A DNA stretch of 64,000 bases from positions 17,357,338 to 17,421,337 of the forward strand of contig NC_088302.1 in assembly GCF_032854445.1 (NCBI RefSeq), in the 5' to 3' direction. The translations under genes were made by a program, and so were the position numbers. Shown one piece after another: positions 24,601 through 31,800 of the stretch. The notes beneath the pieces were generated by a model. The model saw nothing but the letters and a program-made list of their open reading frames with translations, did no database searches and was not told the origin of the DNA. Each line of letters begins with the position of its first letter. The first letter of the stretch is position 1. Source of the stretch: Liolophura sinensis (Eukaryota; Mollusca; Polyplacophora; Chitonida; Chitonidae).

Positions 24601-24973
24601 AGAAACGTAAATTAGTAAATATCATTTCTCTTTGGATTTCCAACACACTGATTGGTCCCAAACATCAAATTGATCATACTATTGTGGATAATATTGTTAG
24701 ACTAAAATGTATAAAATGAAATTTTAGCGTAAGTTTACTATAATTTGCGTGAAAATTTCTGGCACGTAAAATAAACGTATACGGCAAAGTGAATGACAAT
24801 CTTAACGTCTATTTGCAATGTAAACTGAATAATCAGTGATCAGTTATGTGTATTGTTGATTTCCATGTGTGTTAAATTTAAGTGATTGAATGACTGAGCT
24901 GCTGTCGCTGGATTACTTACTTAGCTGCCAGTGCCACACCTATGGCGACACAAAATATCCCAAGCTTCAGCAT
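567..24973 (-). CDS. Thioester-containing protein, alpha-2-macroglobulin/CD109/TEP family, 3'-partial
   Basis: Multi-exon gene read on the minus strand from ATG 24971-24973; the 3' end lies outside the window. Exons (high to low): 24973-24921, 24576-24390, 23645-23492, 23024-22954, 22393-22268, 21715-21676, 21196-21112, 20785-20671, 20023-19793, 19269-19036, 18506-18405, 17885-17823, 17407-17216, 16796-16647, 16237-16085, 15370-15313, one of five alternatives, 7544-7427, 6615-6502, 5725-5624, 5384-5256, 4714-4576, 4244-4068, 2943-2862, 2054-1898, 638-567. All have GT-AG borders and compatible phases, giving about 1080 residues; full family members have roughly 1450. The product is probably secreted and traps proteases or opsonises through a covalent thioester. 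Landmarks are a signal peptide, [45 protein letters not shown] and RVIHKNMQ. The RVIH block resembles CD109 and complement C3 rather than A2M. Family call is very secure; orthology to CD109 versus invertebrate TEP is not settled. Confidence 0.95.
945..1890 (+). repeat. Minisatellite, 56-bp unit, about 17 copies
   Basis: Tandem unit containing ggtgaaaactggtaaacgta and gaaatacatccatgtctaca, with small variations; a higher-order pair of variants recurs at about 1280-1440 and 1440-1600. It fills the intron between exons 2054-1898 and 638-567 and touches the donor site at 1897. Open frames of 96 and 123 residues inside it on the minus strand are periodic artefacts. Confidence 0.92.
1898..2943 (-). 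CDS. Thioester-domain exons including the catalytic histidine
   Basis: Exons 2943-2862 and 2054-1898 join in phase 2 to encode [19 protein letters not shown], then [19 protein letters not shown] and [16 protein letters not shown]. His codon 1912-1910 is about 114 residues after the thioester Cys. In complement C3 and C4B a histidine at the matching position makes the thioester react with hydroxyl groups. The donor after 1898 abuts the end of a long 56-bp minisatellite array. Confidence 0.92.
2238..2333 (-). mobile_element. SINE fragment (MetaSINE-like 3' part)
   Basis: The plus strand shows the reverse tail (atttatttatttgattggtg), then the tacgacggcggccagcatta core and cccacgaccatccg. It is 5'-truncated and lies in an intron of the thioester gene. 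Confidence 0.7.
3066..3657. mobile_element. Foldback element with arms of about 200 bp
   Basis: The sequence from about 3068 to 3282 is matched in reverse complement by about 3449-3656: shared blocks include cagatgaaagagag, tatttgggacca and gaggatgt/aaggatgt with the same spacing. The AT-rich centre is about 170 bp. No coding capacity, so it is probably a non-autonomous DNA transposon (MITE or foldback type). It lies in the intron between exons 4244-4068 and 2943-2862. Confidence 0.7.
4068..4244 (-). CDS. Thioester exon (PYGCGEQN)
   Basis: Encodes [20 protein letters not shown] then [19 protein letters not shown] and on to GFLEK. The motif PYGCGEQN is at 4194-4171, residues about 935-942 in the exon-A isoform, with Cys938 and Gln941 expected to form the internal beta-cysteinyl-gamma-glutamyl thioester. 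All residues needed are present, so this copy is expected to be thioester-competent. Phase 1 in and phase 1 out. Confidence 0.95.
4576..6615 (-). CDS. Exons encoding MG7 and the start of the CUB/thioester region
   Basis: Four exons (6615-6502, 5725-5624, 5384-5256, 4714-4576). They encode [50 protein letters not shown] and [16 protein letters not shown], ending VTAIG in phase 1. The blocks match the stretch between bait region and thioester domain in CD109/TEP proteins ([21 protein letters not shown]). The intron 5255-4715 holds an inverted-repeat element, and the intron 6501-5726 holds a SINE. Confidence 0.9.
4938..5194. mobile_element. Inverted-repeat (MITE-like) element
   Basis: The left arm starts ggaagaagaatgtggctact and the right arm, read in reverse complement, starts ggaagacggatgtggtcact. 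Both continue through ggaaccgc/ggagccgc, tcttacaaaa, acccgcg and gaacac. Arms are imperfect, about 70-90 bp. It ends about 60 bp from the exon at 5256. Confidence 0.65.
5885..6262 (-). mobile_element. Second tRNA-headed SINE family, near full copy
   Basis: Read on the minus strand it begins with a tRNA-like head (gttagagtgtccgcctcga, then an A/B-box-like spacing near 6200-6255), followed by a body ending near 5885. Other copies are at 49230-49320, 59815-60115 and 60305-60482, sharing gaagacacc.g.catgacaccc. It is intronic in the thioester gene. Confidence 0.65.
7427..7544 (-). CDS. Constant exon after the alternative cluster
   Basis: Encodes [40 protein letters not shown], the strand that follows FPETWLW in the MG6-MG7 region of the family. 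It begins needing two bases from the previous exon, which all five alternative exons supply (GG), and ends in phase 0 at the donor after 7427. It is therefore the common acceptor of the cluster. Confidence 0.9.
8699..8849 (-). CDS. Alternative bait exon E (most 3', most divergent)
   Basis: A 151-bp exon (acceptor 8851-8850, donor 8698-8697). It begins with Ser where A-D begin with Tyr, then [44 protein letters not shown] and TSQNVG. Entry phase 1, exit phase 2. It has more basic residues just before the conserved block (SRVRKVF) than the other copies. The acceptor context (tttctataag) is weaker than that of C and D. Confidence 0.85.
9747..9764 (-). promoter_or_regulatory. Conserved intronic 18-mer downstream of bait exon D
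   Basis: The plus-strand sequence agaaagcggagttttcgg occurs about 65 bp past the exon D donor and is identical to 11681-11698, which is about 40 bp past the exon C donor. It may be a leftover of exon-plus-intron duplication or a splicing element; function is unproven. Confidence 0.4.
9829..9973 (-). CDS. Alternative bait exon D
   Basis: A 145-bp exon (acceptor 9975-9974, donor 9828-9827). It encodes [16 protein letters not shown], then [27 protein letters not shown] and TYTTIG. Entry phase 1, exit phase 2. It is the sister of exon C: PEMA, GGMV, GAGNKG and [14 protein letters not shown] are shared while intervening residues differ. No stop or frameshift is seen. Confidence 0.9.
11681..11698 (-). 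promoter_or_regulatory. Conserved intronic 18-mer downstream of bait exon C
   Basis: Exact match to the 18-mer after exon D. Surrounding intron sequence is much less conserved, so either recent local duplication or selection could explain it. Confidence 0.4.
11740..11887 (-). CDS. Alternative bait exon C
   Basis: A 148-bp exon (acceptor 11889-11888, donor 11739-11738). It encodes [16 protein letters not shown], then [28 protein letters not shown] and TDTTIG. Entry phase 1, exit phase 2. The bait half is rich in Gly, Ala and Met. Very similar to exon D, and both are followed in the downstream intron by the same 18-bp intronic sequence. Confidence 0.9.
12673..12805 (-). CDS. Alternative bait exon B
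   Basis: A 133-bp exon (acceptor 12807-12806, donor 12672-12671). It encodes [13 protein letters not shown], then [26 protein letters not shown] and SSVTTG. Entry phase 1, exit phase 2, as in the other four. It shares [17 protein letters not shown] with exon A, so the two look like the product of one duplication. It is preceded on its 5' side, like exon A, by a degenerate repeat array of the same family. Confidence 0.88.
12890..13330 (+). repeat. Degenerate tandem repeat 5' of bait exon B
   Basis: Diverged units of about 35-45 bp built on cctatacggtcaatcacaca with variants. A related array (tgtctatacgatcagttaca) lies 5' of exon A at 14090-14670. Short open frames here are repeat artefacts. 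Confidence 0.7.
13909..14044 (-). CDS. Alternative bait exon A (most 5')
   Basis: A 136-bp exon with an ag acceptor (14046-14045) and gt donor (13908-13907). Entered in phase 1, it encodes [14 protein letters not shown], a Gly/Ser stretch (MGGSSHNTK), then [17 protein letters not shown] and STISTG, leaving in phase 2. The last half is the conserved FPETWLW block found just after the bait region in A2M, CD109 and TEP proteins; the first half is variable. Closest in sequence to exon B. It can join in frame with exon 16 upstream and exon 7544-7427 downstream. Confidence 0.88.
14090..14670 (+). repeat. Degenerate tandem repeat 5' of bait exon A
   Basis: Units contain cacttacacgttgccatatg-like and gatgtctatacgatcagtta-like blocks repeated many times with drift. 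It resembles the array 5' of exon B, which suggests exon and array were duplicated together. Confidence 0.7.
14950..15053 (+). mobile_element. SINE fragment (MetaSINE-like)
   Basis: Contains the conserved 3' core ctggccgccgtcgtac and tcttgagtac with a decayed tail. It is 5'-truncated and lies in the intron between exon 16 and bait exon A. Confidence 0.65.
15313..15370 (-). CDS. Exon 16: constant exon before the alternative bait exons
   Basis: Encodes [19 protein letters not shown] plus the first base of the next codon, ending in phase 1. It is the constant donor that must splice to one of the five downstream alternative exons. Preceded by DIFR of exon 15, it matches the family order ([17 protein letters not shown]). 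The intron between this exon and exon 15 contains a 12-bp-type minisatellite and a SINE copy. Confidence 0.88.
15420..15730 (+). repeat. Minisatellite of 12-bp-type units
   Basis: About 25 units of the form tatgaatgtgga with c/a/t variants and some tacatgta interruptions. Intronic, between exons 15 and 16 of the thioester gene. Confidence 0.85.
15771..15931 (+). mobile_element. SINE copy (MetaSINE-like, head missing)
   Basis: Starts at gtgggaaggtctg, includes gtgggtttcccccgggctct and ctgccgtcgtataag, and ends with an aaataaataaata tail. Confidence 0.85.
16085..16237 (-). CDS. Exon 15: pre-bait segment with an REKR basic site
   Basis: Encodes residues about 602-652, [20 protein letters not shown] followed by a glycine run, REKR (16145-16156) and an aromatic block [10 protein letters not shown], ending DAEDIFR. 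The acceptor is after 16238 and the donor before 16084; phase is 0 at both ends. REKR fits the RxKR pattern cut by furin-type convertases, and lies where complement-type relatives have linker and processing sites. Whether it is cut here is inference. Confidence 0.88.
16647..21715 (-). CDS. Exons 6-14: MG2-MG6 macroglobulin ring
   Basis: Nine exons (21715-21676, 21196-21112, 20785-20671, 20023-19793, 19269-19036, 18506-18405, 17885-17823, 17407-17216, 16796-16647) encode residues about 198-601. Recognisable family blocks are [65 protein letters not shown] and [16 protein letters not shown]. The last block is the MG6 start that in all family members comes just before the variable or bait region. 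Every junction keeps frame. Confidence 0.92.
18636..18800 (+). mobile_element. SINE copy with 11-bp target-site duplication
   Basis: 5'-truncated MetaSINE-like copy. Flanked by tcttaaaattg at 18625-18635 and again at 18801-18811, which marks a LINE-type retrotransposition event in an intron. Confidence 0.85.
22268..24576 (-). CDS. Exons 2-5: MG1-MG2 macroglobulin domains
   Basis: Four exons (24576-24390, 23645-23492, 23024-22954, 22393-22268) encode residues about 18-197. Exon 3 carries [16 protein letters not shown] and then [14 protein letters not shown], the family hallmark at the MG1-MG2 junction. Exon 4 continues [12 protein letters not shown] and exon 5 continues [10 protein letters not shown] and [14 protein letters not shown]. 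Phases run 2-0-1-0-0 without a break. A small open stretch at 22845-22866 with splice-like borders is not needed to keep the frame and was left out. Confidence 0.92.
23105..23225 (-). mobile_element. Old SINE fragment
   Basis: Reverse-oriented tail (tttatttatttattactta) followed by a diverged tacttatacgattgctgtca core. Heavily mutated. Confidence 0.5.
24921..24973 (-). CDS. First coding exon: signal peptide of the thioester protein
   Basis: The ATG at 24973-24971 opens a short exon encoding [18 protein letters not shown], a classic signal peptide with a hydrophobic core and small residues before the expected cleavage. The exon ends in phase 2 at the donor following 24921 and joins the exon starting at 24576 to continue as [15 protein letters not shown], the usual first strand of the MG1 domain. 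Just upstream of the ATG on the minus strand is ctctctag, which resembles a splice acceptor, so a 5'UTR intron is likely and the promoter may lie further away (beyond 25000). Confidence 0.9.
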
Positions 24974-24979
24974 GGTGAT

Positions 24980-27900
24980 CTAGAGAGAACAACGACGATA
25001 GCTGTTATATACTATGATATTCCCCTCGGGTAACTAAAGTGGCTATATACCGGAGATTTTGGGCAAAAAATCCATTTTCGTTAATCAGACGGACTTTTCT
25101 GAATTTGCCAAGAACAGTTATTGCCTTTCAATAAACTTATATCTGTATTATTTATAGTGTTAAACTGATTTTCAAGTTTGATAAAGTTGATAATAAGGCC
25201 CGCTTTATGAATTTTAGAAACTTTGTTACCGATTTTGAACGGTGACACTTGCACAGAAGAGGCTGATATTTTGTGAAAAGTAAATTGTAACAAAATTGAA
25301 TTTGCGCTGATCGACTCCGGTAATCTTCGGTACATAGTCTCTTTAAAGAGGAATCGTAACACAAAGACTATTCCAATTATTTTCTGCCCGTTTGCCTCAG
25401 TCAGCTTTACACGTGTGTAACTATAACAATAGTTCATTGATCGAGTTAATCAATACTGGAGTTTCGAGTTATAACTCTTTCGTCGTCAAAGACAAAAACC
25501 GTTCTTTGCTGAAATTGATTTGCTGATCACCTGTTCCACCCTTTTCTAGAAGCAAAGATGACACCTGTTTCTTTTAGGAACTTCTCTACTTAACAAAATG
25601 TTAAGATTCTTGATTTTCACTTTCATTCGTCTACTCTGGCTTACTTTTTATGACGCTTTTAAAGACGCCCATGTTAAAGTGAACGTGATCAAAAATAGTT
25701 GCCTAACATAAAATAGCTGGCCGGTCACATGATATGGCTGGACTGTTTCTACCTTCAACGACAAAAGGGTTCAAACTAGAAACTCTCCTATTCTTGTGAA
25801 CGAATTTCATGGTTATGTACCTTATATGTTCACACATTCTAAGCGCCGTTATTTTCCCATGGTATTTTCCCTTTTTATATATACATTCTCAGTCTCTTGT
25901 CTTACCTTAAAATCGATAGGCATTTTATCAGGTATTATTACTTTATCAAACTTGTATATGTAGGCCGTAACTTGAAGTGTAACAAACAATGATTTTAATG
26001 TTACGCTTCTTACACGTAAACATAACTTGAAATCACTGAAGTTGTAGTTCTACAAATATGACACTTTACGTCGCCGCTGAGACTTTGGAAACTGACTAAA
26101 TACTTGGGAACTTAAATTGGAATTGTTTTAAAACGTATCACTTTTCCACCTTCTCTTACGCCTTCACTAAGAGGGCACAATTTTTTTCTATTTTGTTGCA
26201 TATTACAACATTTTAGGCCATATTGCATGCGGTGAAGAAATAGTCTGCTTTTTCTATAGATTTTTCTAATAATAATGTGGCCTTGTACTAATATCTATGC
26301 AAACTGATAAATTCCTTTTGTCGCCCAAGTGAATGTACACAAAGACTATTCTCTATAATTAAAACGGAATCTTATATAGAGAGCAAAACGATTATCTTCA
26401 TTCAAAAGTTTCTGACTTATCTTTGTGCATTAAAACGCAGAAAAAGTCAATGCCTACCTGCTGACAATTTCCTCCGGAGTGACAGTCTCACCCAAATGAC
26501 ACCCTAGATATATGTTATCTCTAAGAGTACAGTGACATAGCCTCTTTCTTTACTAATTTATTTCCCTACAAACTGACACTTACCTCTCAAGTTTACCGAG
26601 TTCGTGTTTGTTCTTACCCGGACCACACTTGTGATCGATGACACAGATTTTTGTGTCGTTGAGAAATCCGGGTAAAATCCTGAAGGGTAAACAGTATGCG
26701 TGTGATAACTTATCAGATGACCTTACTAATGTCCTTGAAGAGTGAACCGAACAGCCACAAACCATCAAAATAAATATATCACAGCTCTCAAAACTCGAAT
26801 GATTAACACACAAATGGTGTTAACCGGCGCTACTCGTCCAATGTTTTTATCTTGCTGATTGGTTGTTTAAACATTTCAGCCATATATTGCTGAAGTGCGG
26901 GTTGGATGTCATAATCAAGCAAACAATTGGTCCAAATGGTACACATTAAACCAACATTTTGTTCTCAACGACTGGTTCTTTAATCATCGTAAAGGAAAAT
27001 GTTGATGAAATACGACGGGCTTGTTTGTGGAGTGATTGGTTGTTATTGCCTTGATATTTTTTTTTTCTTATAGCCTCTTTGTACGAATTCATGTCGATCA
27101 TGAACTAGTGACACATTCCTGAAATGTTTATCACGTGAGATTACCTTTAATTGTTTTGTATCGCTCGTCTTGTTTAAGTGTGTCCCCCTTTCTTCATGCG
27201 GCATACAACACACGCGTCTAGAATTTAGACTTTATCGCCTACAGATTTCTCGAGTAACATTCAGTCATTACTTAAAATACTCTTACAGTTATCTGCATAA
27301 TACAATAATTGCAATTGCGTGATAAAGTGATGAGCAAACCAGTGTCAGGTTCTCTCCCAACCTAATCAACACATTATGCAGCAACAAAATAGGGGAAATA
27401 TCTTTGCGGATGTACAGCATGCCAACTTTTTTGTATACTGTGGCCGATTAATTGACGCTATTTTATTTTAGGGGTGTTGGAGGAGACTGAAGGCGGATTT
27501 TTTTCTGATTTTACCGTCATTTACAAAGATTCAATGACTTTTTTAAAATAAATTTATCATCAAGAACAAAGGATGTTGTTTATAAAAAAAGTGAATGACA
27601 AATGCACATGAAGAGAATAAATCAACTGGATTAACTCAGCTACCGGAATATGAACTTCGAGAAACACAGGAAACTTCATTTTCAGCGTGGCTTAAAGGTA
27701 TGATATTCGGAAAACACAGAAAACTTCATTTTCATCGTTGTTTAAAGGTTTCTGTCCGCAGCGGAATGTGATGGTAGAACTCGCTACATCACTAGCCAAG
27801 GCTGTGCTACATGTTTTTGTTTTTTATTGGAAACTTTAGAAACGTATTCATAGGTTAGAGTGCAGAAAATGTCAATGAGTTAATTTATCGCAGCATTTAC

Positions 27901-28703
27901 CTGGACCAGTTTAAACGCACGAATGCATTAGTTCGATCAACTGAAAATGAGTACGAATATAAGCGTCATGTCCGACATTCGTATACCATTCGTAGTCCGT
28001 AAAGGGCGTTCCAAGTCGATAATCGCAAGATCCATTTCCAAAACAGCGTTTAACACTAGCTCCCAAAGACAAAGGTATGTAAGAAATTATACAAATAGGA
28101 AATAAAGCCGGTAACACACAAAAGAGAAGCGGTCATCAGTTTTCAATGATTCCGGGCAGACGGTGGATATTCCAGGCATGAATTCCATATCAAAGTTCAA
28201 ATTCGTAGTCCATGAATGAGTTCCAGGTCAAATAACAATTAAACAAGGTATCTCAGTCGCGCTTTGATTGCAACTGTTCCCTAGCCCCAGGTTAAGCGGT
28301 AATAGATACAGTTCGAAAATGACGAGCGTTACAGACCTTAACCGAACATATTGTGATTCAAAGTAACGGACGACTTTCCCGTTAATATGTAAGAATCTCA
28401 TACTACAAGAGGCGCCATTAGTCCGATCAGCTGAAAATGAGTACTGCGGCAGAGGTTGCTAAGTGCTTAGCACACTGTACTGCACTACAGCAAGCAGAAC
28501 GCACATCCGGTCGTAACATTCGTTGCTGCGGATCGTCTTTATTGGTTCAAATACAAAATTGGATAAAGTGGCTACAATACACACTCCTAGGATTTATTAT
28601 CTCTCTTAACTACTGCACAGATTATGGGTACGATATGTTTTCTCAAACGAATATTTTTTTGACAATTAGAAACAGCGTGGTATTCAGCCCGGCGTAGTCA
28701 ATC
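24980..28703. other. Intergenic interval between divergent genes
   Basis: The thioester gene starts leftward at 24973 and the NARS2 gene starts rightward at 28704. I see no supportable coding exon in between; the open frames here lack family resemblance and several start without ATG. The interval should hold both promoters. It contains a near-identical 28-bp pair at 27927-27954 and 28417-28444. Confidence 0.5.
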
Positions 28704-28871
28704 ATGGCGGCGCCCATTGGTAAACATGTTTTAAGACAATGTTGGTGGAAAAGCAAAGAATGGATGACAAGAGGGAGGTGTTGGACATTCAGCAGAATGT
28801 TAAGTGAAAGGAGACGTGTTTCAGAACTACTGTATGAGAAAGAAAAGATAGGACAACGTTTTAATACAAAA
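28704..28871 (+). CDS. NARS2: NARS2 exon 1: mitochondrial leader
   Basis: Encodes 56 residues beginning [20 protein letters not shown] and ending GQRFNTK. The first 40 residues are rich in Arg and Lys with very few acidic residues, fitting a mitochondrial presequence. The frame remains open past the donor at 28872 up to 29174, but that extension shows no homology, whereas splicing to 29892 gives RFNTKGWVNSVR, matching the start of the OB-fold. The ATG sits in aatcATGGCGG, a good animal start context. Confidence 0.85.
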
Positions 28872-31800
28872 GTAAGGGCTAAACTAACGAATTGGCTATT
28901 GGCTATTGGCTGTTGCTGTTGTTTTGTCGATGTCAGAGGTGCGTTCCATTTGTCGATCTGTCCATCAGTGGTGGCAGCTTCAGTGGCCTCCAGAGGGCAC
29001 AGTGTGACGTCCCAATGTACTGGAAGTCGCGCCAAGTCGCGTGAGTTAAGACCCTATAATACACGCCACCGACTCCATCGACGTCAGACTCGGTGGCGGC
29101 AGTGGTGCCACTGGCCTACTCCAGTGGCCTCTGGGGAGCGAATAGAACGGACCCCTGCTCTCAAAGTCAAACTGTAATTCTGAATTCTGCACGTGAATTG
29201 TTATAACTTATGCTCAAGCTATTTTCACAAACACTGACTGCCAACAAATGTGTTTAAAATAGAAAACTGCATGGACATAGTTTCACATTCATATGGCGAT
29301 TTCAACTCGCTCGCCTGGGAATTTTGAAGTTGAGGGTGTTGTCACGTAGTAGAGTGATGTCAGTTCAGTGAAGAACAGTTTTTCACAACAAACATCAGAA
29401 AATCGACTTGCTGAGTAACAAAAGGATCAGCCTAGACTTTACAGTTGCCCATCCCAGTCCGATAAGTCTTTCGAAACGATGTATGCAGTCCAAAACAGGC
29501 GTCTACTGTGGCTCTCACCTCTCAGCTCGCCTGCAGACATGACACCCCATGTATATTCTACTCGGTAATAGCACACCAGCTAGTAACACCAGCATGTACA
29601 GCATACACCATTTCACCACAAGTCCGATAAGTCTTTCTAAATCATTTTATTACATGATTACAAACCCCTGTACCTCAGAACACCCAAAACATTGAGATAA
29701 CAATCAGTAGTTAAAGTAGTACTATGCTCAACTCAGGGACTCCGGTTTAATTTTGAGAAAATTGTTAATATTCCTGTTTACAGTGTGGTTGATGTCCTGT
29801 TTTCCAATCTAGTTCTGCCTTTGTTAATTTATACAGTGGTCTTGAAATCTAATACATTTATGACTTCACCTAGGAACGTTTTTCCACATAGGGCTGGGTA
29901 AACAGTGTTCGATTACACAAGGATGTTGTCTTTATCAACATCACAGATGGCTCCTGCCTGAAGCATCTGCAGATAGTGGCCTCACCAGATCAAGCTGAAG
30001 GGTAAGACAGCTAGTTTATACTGGAGAAGCATTTATCCTTCATGTCTGTTCATGTCACTAAATATGACCATTTTGTGTTCTGTGAAGATACTGAGTTCTT
30101 GCACATAAATGAGGGCTGATGAACTACGACAGGGGTTTCCTTTACAAGACTTCGTTAATTTCGTATTCTCTAAACCCCTTTTTTTAGAAAGGTTACAAAA
30201 ATTCTTTCAAGAAGTTTGTAAAGTGATTTCAGCACAACATTATTCTCTTGGTGTAATGCAGTACTTAAATTGTTGTGCCATTGGCCTTTAATAGTTTTCT
30301 TGTATTAAAGATGAACATCAGCAACTTTAATTTACATAAAATAATGGCTGCCAACAGGCTTGTGCTCTTGTATAAGTCCACTGGACTCTACCCAGTTTCC
30401 TTCCACCATATAAATGCTGGTCGCCATAATCACGGAGTAAAACACCAGTCAAGTAAATGAATAAATATTGTAAAAAAATTGTGCCAGTTTTCTTTGAGAA
30501 AACTTGGTGTATTTGTGGGAAGGTCTGCCAGCAACCTGCTGATGGCTGTGGGTAGAGCGAGATTTCCTCCCACCATAATTCGGGTTATCGTTGTATAAAA
30601 GAAATATTTTTTACTATGGCGTAAAACATCAGTCAAATAAAATAAAGAAATAAGGTATTTTTAATATGAATCTTGCAGTTGTGGGATGGACCAAATGTGC
30701 AACAACATCACAGTTTTTGTGATGTCGCTGAAAGTCATGTATGAACCATGGCTACTTTGATGTCACAATGTTTTACAATCCAAGGGAAACATCACATTTT
30801 GAGTAATTTATACTCTGTCTAGATTTGTGCGGTTTATTTTTGGCTTGTCCGACATCTCTTAGACGTTAGGTTGGCAAAATTTTGTTCGGCCATAGATGGC
30901 CCTAAACCAATGTCAGAGCGAGCTCCATTTAAAAACCTGATGCAGTTGCCATGGCAGTATGTCATGGCATTTGAGAGAAAAAATTATCTATCCAAGGCCG
31001 TAAGCGTGCAGATGCTTATGTTCTTTATTTTTTGTTTGCTGATTTTTCATAAGCACAACGTCAGTCTGTTCCTAGGTCACATGTGTCTGATATTTCTCGG
31101 TGATGCTTAATGGGAATGGGTGTACTGATAGCTTTGACATATTTGACAAAGACAGGTAAAGAACTAGTTAACCTTTAAATATGTATTGGTTTTTGTTTTA
31201 GGGTGACGTTGGGCAGCAGTGTGTCAGTTGAGGGGGAACTGATGAAGAGTCCAGCATCTGGACAGACAGTGGAATTGAAGGCAGATAAAGTGACATTGGT
31301 CGGAAATTGTGATCCCAAGGTAGGCTAATGGTGTTGCCTTAAGGGAAGAATGACCCTCAATTTAAGTACTGTATTTGAACTGACATTTTATCCATGAATT
31401 AATAATTCATTTTGCCTGATTCTATTGATATTAGAAGAGTGTTTAAAGGTTCGTTCATTCTCCCTTTGTTTGGAAGATAGGATGATATCCTGCTGTAAAA
31501 ATGTAGGGCCATAGTTGCAGCACCATAAGTACAACCTGTACATGTATGTTATGACATTTATATGTCTCAAAAAATTAACTTTTTGATGAAAATCTTTGGG
31601 TAAATAGCCGAAAGTCCACAACACGCTGTGAATTTCAATTTATGTTAAACTGTCATGTTATGTGTTGTGATTTAGGACTACCCTTTCAAGATGAAGGAGC
31701 GACACTCTGTGGACTACACCAGGGGATTCCCCCATTTGCGACACAGAACAAACTTCTTCAGTTCCCTGCTCAGGACTAGAAACTCTGCTACAATGGCAAT

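Noticed and set aside
27911-28117. Minus-strand frame with a hydrophobic start resembling a signal peptide
   Set aside because: It opens with GTG rather than ATG and has no splice or homology support.
28437-28697. 86-residue frame just upstream of NARS2
   Set aside because: It ends in a stop before the NARS2 ATG, is in probable 5'UTR or promoter and shows no family signature; at most an upstream ORF.
28872-29174. Extension of NARS2 exon 1 into a 157-residue frame
   Set aside because: A good gtaagg donor at 28872 and homology after splicing to 29892 favour the spliced form; the extension has no recognisable domain.
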